A stretch of DNA of 64,000 nt from AP-15 sp963774345 (GTDB taxonomy: Bacteria; Pseudomonadota; Alphaproteobacteria; ATCC43930; CGMCC-115725). Made by a program: the position numbers and the translations under genes. Shown here piece after piece: positions 57,947-64,000 of this stretch. The DNA lies in assembly GCA_963774345.1 (NCBI GenBank), contig CAVZFB010000028.1:124001-188000 (forward strand). The letters run 5' to 3'. The notes beneath the pieces are model-generated. The model did not search any database and was not told where the DNA came from. It saw nothing but the letters and a program-made list of their open reading frames with translations. Positions within the stretch are counted from its first letter, which is position 1. The number at the start of each line of letters is the position of its first letter.

Positions 57947-57964
57947 GTGTGATCTAGTTCACAC
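57947..57964. promoter_or_regulatory. CRP/FNR-type palindrome upstream of the lysozyme gene
   Basis: GTGTGA-TCTAGT-TCACAC is a perfect inverted repeat matching TGTGA-N6-TCACA, the core recognised by CRP-family regulators. It lies about 80 bases before the zincin-lysozyme start, a position suited to activation. No CRP-family gene is near except the cNMP-binding domain in the oxidoreductase at 60551-62239, which has no DNA-binding region. Confidence 0.6.
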
Positions 57965-58120
57965 TAAACGGGCATTTGTTGGTGACAGAGCCGAAAATAG
58001 CAGAAATGCAACATTTAGCTGAAACCCTACATTTGGGATGTGGGCCGCGCGGCGCTGGGTGGTGGCCCGCCTGACGCGGCCCGCCGTGCCGGCGGGGGTA
58101 ACGGGAATTCGCCTGACCGA

Positions 58121-59017
58121 TCAGGAGGACGGCGTGCACTTGGGCAATGCCCCCATCACCGTGTTGATGCGCTGGGTCATTGTATCGGCCATTGCTGAAT
58201 TATTCTGTAGCTCAAGAGTAAGGGTGGCCGCGTCGGGGGCTCGGGCCGCTGCCAGGGCATGGGGTGGCGCAGGCGCCTGAGCTGGCTTTGCGGCGGCGGT
58301 AACTGCCGCCGTCACGGCGGAGACATTCTGAACGTTGGCAAGGACCCTATTGGTCGCCGTAGTTATCACTGTCAAGCCGTACTGCGCCAACTGGATACTC
58401 GCCGCGTTCAGCATCTCAAGCGCGGTCTGCAAGGCGGCGAGCGACTTTTGCGCTTGATTGTATGCCGCCAGCAATACAGCATTGCCGCTGAGGCTTGGCT
58501 CGGCGGCGGTGATGTTACTGGCTAAGTCGCTAACTAACTTAGGCCCTGTTGCGCTATCTCCGGCCTTTTCGGCGGCGATGCTATCGGCAACCAGGGAGGC
58601 GCAGGTTAGGGAGAGCCATGCGGCATTGTAGGCGGTCACCTTGGCTTGGGGTCCGAAATAGGTCCGTCCGCCCCCGGCCGCCGCTGCACCCAAGGCGAGG
58701 CCAAGAGTCACATTCTTCGAACCCTCGAACAGGGGATTGACAATCGCGGCCACGCCGAGGCCGATCATTGGCACGTCGAAGAGTAATTGCTGGCGCATCA
58801 GGTCGTCACGCTGGTTGGCATAGCCGTTGGCCAGCGCTAGAAGCTTGTGCTTGGCGTCGGTCGGCGGGTTATCGAAGGTCAAGATCGCGTCAGGGGTGGG
58901 CGGATTGACATTTGCCAGCACCCTGGGATCGTTCAGTGGATTGTACGGGGCAGGATCAAAGATGGTGCCGCACCCAGTAAGGGAGACGGCAAGACATGCC
59001 AGCAGGATTTGGCTCAT
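58121..59017 (-). CDS. lipoprotein of unknown function in the phage-like island
   Basis: The 298-residue protein has a lipoprotein signal (ILLACLAVSLTGC, lipobox LTGC, Cys16). The mature part is Ala-rich, with NPPTDAKHKLLALANGYANQ and QLLFDVPMIGLGVAAIVNP followed by a glycine-rich hydrophobic stretch (LGLALGAAAAGGGRTYFG), then a helical C-terminal half that includes LAALQTALEMLNAASIQLAQ. GGGGAGGA precedes the ATG by two to three bases. I do not recognise the family. Its place between a membrane-muramidase gene and a lysozyme gene on the same strand suggests an envelope-disrupting partner, but that is inference. Confidence 0.75.
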   Translation of the reverse strand: MSQILLACLAVSLTGCGTIFDPAPYNPLNDPRVLANVNPPTPDAILTFDNPPTDAKHKLLALANGYANQRDDLMRQQLLFDVPMIGLGVAAIVNPLFEGSKNVTLGLALGAAAAGGGRTYFGPQAKVTAYNAAWLSLTCASLVADSIAAEKAGDSATGPKLVSDLASNITAAEPSLSGNAVLLAAYNQAQKSLAALQTALEMLNAASIQLAQYGLTVITTATNRVLANVQNVSAVTAAVTAAAKPAQAPAPPHALAAARAPDAATLTLELQNNSAMADTMTQRINTVMGALPKCTPSS

Positions 59018-59221
59018 ATCCTCCCCGCTTGATATTCAATTTTCTTGCCAGACGAGCCTTCGTTGGTCGCATGGACTCCCTGATAGGGAAGATGGGATAC
59101 CTAACATAACGGTAGGATCGCGGCAACACTTTTCCCCAAATAGGTGCTATCCAAAGACCGGCTTTGGGTCGGCGACGTTGTCGCATTGCCACGGACCTAG
59201 GTTCGGAAGCCACGGCCTTCG

Positions 59222-60221
59222 TCACGCGGGCAATGTACCTGACTGCTCGCGATCTAAGGCAAAGGCGATCTGATCGTCGTGCACCGGTGTTGCCATGCTG
59301 GCTTCGTGAGAAAACATGGCCTTAGCGAGCGACAGCATGGCGGTTGTGTCGTTGACCGAGAATTGGGTACCCGGTGCTATCGGAGGATGGAATCCTCTCT
59401 ACTCCAGCCGGCGACCAAGTCAGGGATCGCGGCGGGGTTCCGGACGCCGGCATAGCGAGCTGCAAGATCGTTCAGGGTGAAGCTTCCGGCCGAAAAGTCA
59501 TAGACCACAGCGAGCAAGTGGTACCACGCTGCCACGCCATGCTCGGGCGTCCGGTAAATTGTCGTTACATTGTGGTCGGGCGATTTATCTGGCTGGGTGA
59601 TCCCGACATAACCGAGCCGACTTTTCTGCCACGAGGAGAAATTGAGCGCTCCGGGGTTGTTCGTTCTGATGGAGCGATGGACATTAAGATCATCAGGGTC
59701 TGCGCTAAAAAAGCCGCCCGGAATGAGGGAGCCGAAGGTGACGCCGTATTTCGGATTGACTGGGCTGGCTGGAACCGGCGGAGCAGGAGCTACCGTGACG
59801 ACGATGGGGGCGGGTGTCAACTGAGCTGGGGTTTGCGACGAGCCAAGCTGTCCTCCGAAGAGTACCGGCGGGGCTTTGCTTGTGATCGTGGGCGCGAAGG
59901 CCTCAATGAAATCGGTTCCGGCATATCCGGCGGCCGCGATGCCAAGCAGAATATTTATGTCGCCAGAACCAATTGCGAGAATCTTTCCGAGGCTGAGCGC
60001 CAGTCCAGCCGCGTCCCGGCGATGAAGCCTATCAGGAGGCTAACAATCAAGCGTGCGGCGATGAAGAGGTCGGCTGAACTGACGCCTTGCGCAGCGGCGT
60101 TCTCGTTCAATTTCTTGAGCCCAACGACGGCTCGGACACCCTGGCCCAACATGCCAAGCAGACCGGCGAGGAGGAGCGCGAAAAAAATGCTGGTAGGTGT
60201 GGCAGGGGGCGCAACGGGCAT
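59222..60221 (-). CDS. holin-like membrane domain fused to phage muramidase-like domain (two frameshifts)
   Basis: Three frame pieces form one gene. From ATG 60219-60221 the first reads MPVAPPATPTSIFFALLLAG then LLGMLGQGVRAVVGLKKL and a second hydrophobic helix (LFIAARLIVSLLIGFIAG). Near 59990-60010 the frame changes to AAGLALSLGKILAI and INILLGIAAAGYAGTDFIEA (third helix), a Pro/Ala linker, and the enzyme-like domain with SIRTNNPGALNFSSWQ and YRTPEHGVAAWYHLLAVVYD. That layout is seen in virion-associated muramidases (P5 type). Near 59380 it changes again to GTQFSVNDTTAMLSLAKAMF, ending DREQSGTLPA at TGA 59222-59224. The three helices suggest membrane insertion like a holin. Confidence 0.7.
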
Positions 60222-60550
60222 ACTCGGGCGCCTTGAGAGGGACGGAACCGCTCTTGCGTTCAACTGGAAGTTACCACGATTCGAAAGGTCGAAGCAATCA
60301 AAATTGCGCTGAGGGCGCAGACCTTGCGGGGGCATTCGCCCATCACGAGATCGGCAACGACAATCAACGCTTCGAGGCGTTGTCAGAATTGATCGGGCAC
60401 AGCGTGCCCGCGGCGAGGGCGAGGCATTGCGCAGCGATCTGAGGGCACTAAGGGTTCGCGCCCTAGCACCCATATGTTCGAAGGTGCGATGATCGATCGG
60501 GGTTGGGCGGCGAGCTCCGCCCTGATGCCAGCCCGCCTTTGAGGAAAGCC
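60222..60550. other. 329-base gap between the phage-like island and the oxidoreductase
   Basis: No convincing gene is present; short frames on both strands have no recognisable content. The upstream promoters of both divergent genes must lie here. The stretch just before 60551 is GC-rich and joins the oxidoreductase operon. Confidence 0.5.
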
Positions 60551-62239
60551 ATGCCGCAATCTGTACGTCCGCTGATTGAAGCCCGGCGCGGGCAGATGTT
60601 TCCGGTGCTCGAGCCGGAGGAAATCGATCGGCTGGCGCGGTTCGGCGAGCGCCGATCCTATGCGGCGGGAGACCGAATGGTTGCCACCGGCGAGATCGCG
60701 CCGGGCGCTTTTGTTATCCTGAGAGGCCGGGTCGACGTCACGCAGCGGGGACCGCATGGACAGTCCGAACTGATCGTGACGCACGGTACGGGGTCGTTCC
60801 AGGGTGAGCTAGCGCAACTATCCGACCGACCGTCCCTGGTCGACGCTATTGCCACGGAAGCGGTTGAAGCGATCGTCGTTCCGCCGCGGCGGTTGCGCGA
60901 TCTGATGGTCGAAGAGGCGGAACTCGGCGAGCACATCATGCGCGCCCTGATCCTACGCCGCGTCGGCCTGCTCGAGACTGGCGCCGGCGGCCCAATCATC
61001 GTGGGCAGCGCCGATAATGGCGACGTTCTTCGACTCGAAGGTTTCCTCACCCGCAACGGGCATCCACACCAGCGGTTCGATCCAAAGGCCGATCCGTGCG
61101 CGCAAACCTTGATCGAGCGCTTCCACATTGACGCTCGAGAATTGCCGATCGTTTTGTGTCCCGACGGACGGCTGCTGCGCAACCCGAGCGAGGTGGAACT
61201 CGCCCGCTGCATCGGGCTCGTCAAAACGATCGACCAGGACAAGATCTATGACGTCGTTATCGTCGGCGCCGGTCCGGCGGGTCTTGCGGCCTCGGTTTAC
61301 GCGGGATCCGAGGGCCTGTCGGCGCTGGTGTTGGATTGCCGCGCCTTTGGCGGCCAGGCCGGGGCGTCGGCGCGGATCGAGAACTATATGGGCTTTCCGA
61401 CCGGCATCACCGGGCTGGCACTGATGGCGCGGGCCTATCACCAGGCGCAAAAGTTCGGCGTCGAAATGGCGATCCCGGATGAAGTGGGAAGCTTGCAGGG
61501 CCTAACCGACTCGCCGCGGTACGGCCGATTTCTGATTACTTTGGCCAACAACGAACGAGTTCATGCCCGCGCCGTCGTTATCGCCAGCGGTGCGCGTTAT
61601 CGCCGTCTCGATGTCGAGAACCTGGCCGCCTTCGAGGGCTCATCCGTTCACTATTGGGCCTCGCCGTTGGAGGGGCGGCTATGCACCGGACAGGAGGTGG
61701 CGCTGGTGGGCGCCGGCAATTCCGCCGGTCAGGCCGTGGTGTATTTGTCCAGCCAGGTCGCCAAAGTCTGGCTGATCGTCCGCGGAACCAGTCTCGATGC
61801 CAGCATGTCCCGCTACCTGGTCGAGCGCATTGCCGCACGCCCGAACGTCGAGGTGTTGACCGAGACGACCGTCAGCGCCCTTGAAGGGCAAGACGGGGTT
61901 CTGGAGGCAATCCGCTGCCGCTCGCGCCGGTCGGGTGAGGAAGTCCGACGCGTAATCCGCCACCTGTTCCTATTCATCGGCGCGGACCCGAACACCGATT
62001 GGCTGTCCGGGTCGAGCGTGACCTTAGACGATAAGGGGTTCGTGCGCACCGGCGCCAACATCTTGAGGCCACTCGAAACCAGCCTGCCCGGCGTATTCGC
62101 GATCGGAGACGTGCGCGCGGGATCGGTCAAGCGGGTCGCCGCCGCGGTCGGCGAGGGCGCACAGGTAGTGGCGGCATTGCACGGCTTTCTCGCGGAGGCC
62201 GGCGACAAGGATGCACTTCTTGCCAATATCGGGAGATGA
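60551..62239 (+). CDS. cNMP-binding/thioredoxin-reductase-like FAD oxidoreductase
   Basis: The protein of about 562 residues has three parts. Residues about 15-130 form a cyclic-nucleotide-binding (Crp-type) domain with AAGDRMVATGEIAPGAFVIL and GELAQLSDRPSLVDA. A thioredoxin-like segment follows (LRLEGFLTRNGHPHQRFD, LPIVLCPDGRLLRNPSEVEL). Residues about 235-555 form a thioredoxin-reductase fold with the FAD motif DVVIVGAGPAGLAASVYAG and the NADPH motif EVALVGAGNSAGQAVVYLS. The redox CxxC is absent: the site reads VHYWASPLEG. This fusion recurs in bacteria; disulfide reduction is therefore uncertain. The gene overlaps the next by four bases (ATGA). Confidence 0.88.
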   Translation: MPQSVRPLIEARRGQMFPVLEPEEIDRLARFGERRSYAAGDRMVATGEIAPGAFVILRGRVDVTQRGPHGQSELIVTHGTGSFQGELAQLSDRPSLVDAIATEAVEAIVVPPRRLRDLMVEEAELGEHIMRALILRRVGLLETGAGGPIIVGSADNGDVLRLEGFLTRNGHPHQRFDPKADPCAQTLIERFHIDARELPIVLCPDGRLLRNPSEVELARCIGLVKTIDQDKIYDVVIVGAGPAGLAASVYAGSEGLSALVLDCRAFGGQAGASARIENYMGFPTGITGLALMARAYHQAQKFGVEMAIPDEVGSLQGLTDSPRYGRFLITLANNERVHARAVVIASGARYRRLDVENLAAFEGSSVHYWASPLEGRLCTGQEVALVGAGNSAGQAVVYLSSQVAKVWLIVRGTSLDASMSRYLVERIAARPNVEVLTETTVSALEGQDGVLEAIRCRSRRSGEEVRRVIRHLFLFIGADPNTDWLSGSSVTLDDKGFVRTGANILRPLETSLPGVFAIGDVRAGSVKRVAAAVGEGAQVVAALHGFLAEAGDKDALLANIGR

Positions 62240-62550
62240 CGATGTCCGAGGAATGCAGACATATCGACGCCATTCGCGATGTAACGCCGAGCGCGCTTGG
62301 CTGCGAGGAGTGTCTGAAGATCGGCTCGGAATGGCTCCATCTGCGGCTGTGCCGGACCTGCGGCCATGTCGGCTGTTGCGACAACTCGCCGAACCACCAC
62401 GCCACCAAGCATTTTCACGCGACGCGGCATCCGGTCATCGAAGCCTATGACCCGCCGGACGGATGGGGCTGGTGCTATGTCGACGAGGTCATGCTCGATC
62501 TCAGCGAACGCGCCACGCCGCATAACGGCCCGATCCCGCGCTATTATTGA
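62236..62550 (+). CDS. UBP-type zinc-finger protein
   Basis: The 104-residue protein is a stand-alone ZnF-UBP domain with the ligand pattern CRHID, GCEECL, RLCRTCGHVGCCD, HHATKHFHATRHPVI and GWGWCYVDE. In eukaryotes this domain binds the C-terminal Gly-Gly of free ubiquitin, but no ubiquitin system is visible here. The start overlaps the stop of the oxidoreductase gene, so the two proteins are coupled and probably act together. The family occurs beside such oxidoreductases in other bacteria, but the role is unknown. Confidence 0.9.
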   Translation: MTMSEECRHIDAIRDVTPSALGCEECLKIGSEWLHLRLCRTCGHVGCCDNSPNHHATKHFHATRHPVIEAYDPPDGWGWCYVDEVMLDLSERATPHNGPIPRYY

Positions 62551-62579
62551 GATGTCGGCGCAGCCTGCTTCCGGAGCCC

Positions 62580-63230
62580 TTAAGTGAGCAGTTTCTTCAG
62601 CCGTTCGGCCATTTGGGCGGGCGGGTCTTCGCCGGTGAACGAGGCGGTGAAGCGGCCTTTTGGGTCCATCACGTAGATGACCGAGGTGTGATCCATCGAA
62701 TAATCCCCGCCGGCTTCGGGGTGCTTGGCGTAATAGACCCGATAGTTCTTGGCCGCTTGGGCGACCTCGGCAGCGGTCCCGGTCAATGCCAGGATCGGCG
62801 CGTCGAAGGCGGTGACATAATCCTTCATCACCTGCGGCGTGTCGCGCTCGGGGTCGATCGTGATGAACACCGGACGGACTTCGTCGCTCTTCTTGCCGAG
62901 ATCGTGGAGCGCCAGAGCGATGTTGTTGAGTGTCGTCGGGCAGGCATCGGGACAATGGGTATAGCCGAAATAGACCAGTAGCCATTTCCCCTCGAGTGCG
63001 GTGTTGGTGACCGTCTTGCCATTTTGATCGACGAGGGTAAAAGAGCCGCCGATCGCGCTGCCAAGCACGCTGCCGGCGACGCCTTTTCCGTTGTCGTGCA
63101 ATTCCACGGCAAGGAAGGCCGCCGATCCGAGGATGATGAACGCGATCAGCAGCGCCGCCACCAGAAGCAGACGGGGAGAAAAACCCGGCGCGGATTTCCC
63201 GGCCGTGCCGCCCGGGGAATTGCCGGTCAT
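62580..63230 (-). CDS. SCO1/SenC-type copper chaperone
   Basis: The 216-residue protein has an N-terminal membrane anchor (LLLVAALLIAFIILGSAAFLAV) and a thioredoxin-fold domain with the copper-binding CPDACP and a histidine in SMDHTSVIYVMD. SCO proteins deliver copper to or reduce the CuA site of cytochrome c oxidase. The ATG at 63228-63230 (MTGNSPGG) precedes the anchor; the open frame reaches a little further upstream. It follows the PCuAC gene on the same strand. Confidence 0.92.
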   Translation of the reverse strand: MTGNSPGGTAGKSAPGFSPRLLLVAALLIAFIILGSAAFLAVELHDNGKGVAGSVLGSAIGGSFTLVDQNGKTVTNTALEGKWLLVYFGYTHCPDACPTTLNNIALALHDLGKKSDEVRPVFITIDPERDTPQVMKDYVTAFDAPILALTGTAAEVAQAAKNYRVYYAKHPEAGGDYSMDHTSVIYVMDPKGRFTASFTGEDPPAQMAERLKKLLT

Positions 63231-63243
63231 CGTTACACCTCCC

Positions 63244-63711
63244 TCAGTGCTGCGGGGCCGGGGTTGGTCCCATCGCGCCGATCTTTTCGACCGCGACATT
63301 TACCGTCCGCGAACCGGCCTTATCAAAGGTCAAGGTCAGCGGGAAGGACTGACCCGTCTGCAGCGGCTTCGCCAACCCGACCAGCATGATATGCAACCCG
63401 CCGGGCTGCAGGGTAACCGCTTGACCGGCGGGAATGTCGATACTGGCGACCGGCCGCATTTTCATCACCATGCCCGACATCGACATCGTGTGCAGCTCGG
63501 CTTTTTTCGCGACTGGCGAGGACACCGCGACGAGTTTGTCGGCGGTCGGCGATTGGATCGTCACATAGGCGGCCCCGATCGCCGATTTTCCCGGCGTCGC
63601 TCGCGCCCAGGCGTTATTAACTTCGAGTTGCCCGGTCTGAGCCGACGATATGGCGCTCGCGGCGCAGACACACCCGGCGACGAGAACCAACATCCTGATC
63701 GCCTTCACCAC
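63244..63711 (-). CDS. periplasmic copper chaperone PCu(A)C
   Basis: The 155-residue protein has a signal peptide (MLVLVAGCVCAASAISSAQ) and the PCuAC metal site: AELHTMSMSG, VMKMRP and PGGLHIMLVGL, giving the HM-x10-M-x21-HxM pattern. It binds Cu(I) in the periplasm and cooperates with SCO in loading cytochrome oxidase. It lies directly upstream of the SCO gene, 13 bases away, as one transcription unit. Confidence 0.92.
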   Translation of the reverse strand: MVKAIRMLVLVAGCVCAASAISSAQTGQLEVNNAWARATPGKSAIGAAYVTIQSPTADKLVAVSSPVAKKAELHTMSMSGMVMKMRPVASIDIPAGQAVTLQPGGLHIMLVGLAKPLQTGQSFPLTLTFDKAGSRTVNVAVEKIGAMGPTPAPQH

Positions 63712-63778
63712 ATCCTCCCTGATATTTGCCGGACGCGCGCAGCATAATGCTGTCCGGCTGCCGGCGGAGCGGGACGCT

Positions 63779-64000
63779 TTACCGCGGCCCTTGCTGTGCG
63801 GCGGATTTTCCAGGCGCCGAGGCGAGCGCTGCGCATGCGTGCGGCAATTCGCCGACCAGCAGCGGTTTGGCGTGCGAAGGCGGCGGATGGCGAGCCTCGG
63901 GGGTAAACCACCAGGCGAGCTCCTTGCCGCAGCCGTCGCCCGGCGGAGGCGGCGCCTGATCGCGGCATTCGGTCTGACCGGGCGGGCATAACAGGCGCAT
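63779..64000 (-). CDS. mepA: C-terminal part of penicillin-insensitive murein endopeptidase
   Basis: The frame enters from the right edge on the minus strand and ends at 63779. It contains CPPGQTECRDQ, PPGDGCGKELAWWFTPEA and PLLVGELPHACAAL, the C-terminal signature of MepA, a periplasmic LAS-type metallopeptidase that cleaves D-alanyl-meso-DAP crosslinks. Only about 73 residues are in the window, so catalytic residues are not seen. It is upstream of PCuAC on the same strand. Confidence 0.85.
   Translation of the reverse strand: MRLLCPPGQTECRDQAPPPPGDGCGKELAWWFTPEARHPPPSHAKPLLVGELPHACAALASAPGKSAAQQGPR

Noticed and set aside
60197..60442. Plus-strand 81-residue frame before the oxidoreductase gene
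   Set aside because: No convincing start or motif; its first part is antisense to the membrane/muramidase gene.

Overview
The window looks like a chromosomal segment of a GC-rich alphaproteobacterium, most likely of the Rhodospirillales type. The grounds are the block dusB-ntrB-ntrC-ntrY-ntrX-(D-amino-acid transaminase)-hfq-hflX, a pyruvate dehydrogenase E1 beta that carries its own lipoyl domain, fused ispDF, fused trpEG behind a WWW leader peptide, and a LexA promoter with a GAAC-N7-GAAC box. This is family and synteny knowledge; no species is named.

Layout. 0-5 kb: a partial unknown gene, an isoaspartyl methyltransferase-like gene, a GNAT-Nudix fusion, mazG, two small envelope genes, hflX and hfq. 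5-14 kb (minus): HAD phosphatase, transaminase and the nitrogen two-component operon read dusB to ntrX. 14-18 kb (plus): ispDF, pgpA, a CinA C-terminal amidase, a nitrilase-like protein, a MOSC protein. 18-32 kb (minus): lactonase-like, COQ10-like, lipA, lpdA, pdhC, pdhB, pdhA, ftsB, eno, kdsA, pyrG, secG, tpiA, which is central carbon metabolism, lipoate supply and envelope precursors. 32-36 kb (plus): ppiD and an NCS2 permease. 36-45.7 kb: trpEG with attenuator (minus), a beta-helix protein, a divergent polysaccharide deacetylase (minus), then trpD-trpC-moaC-moeA-lexA. 47.5-53.4 kb: class II DAHP synthase, a nicotinate phosphoribosyltransferase-like gene and two tandem MFS paralogues. 53.4-55 kb: prfC. 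The right end has a cNMP-binding/thioredoxin-reductase fusion overlapping a UBP zinc-finger gene, a copper pair (SCO, PCuAC) and the C-terminus of mepA.

Two accessory islands stand out. At 45.9-47.4 kb an unrecognised 205-residue protein overlaps a Doc/Fic toxin gene where a Phd antitoxin would be expected. At 55.2-60.2 kb lie a hicBA pair, two decayed fragments of the neighbouring prfC, and a minus-strand, phage-like set: a holin-like/muramidase fusion, a lipoprotein, and a GH24 lysozyme fused to a zincin-like domain behind a near-perfect CRP-type palindrome. I see no capsid, terminase or integrase.

Many otherwise well-conserved genes (methyltransferase, hflX, ntrX, ntrY, ntrC, ntrB, ispDF, kdsA, trpEG, trpD, trpC, moaC and the muramidase fusion) carry one or more frame changes, the one resolved to the base being a homopolymer. 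The most economical reading is uncorrected indels in the sequence rather than mass pseudogenisation, so they are annotated as whole genes with the breaks noted. No tRNA, rRNA or CRISPR array was seen.
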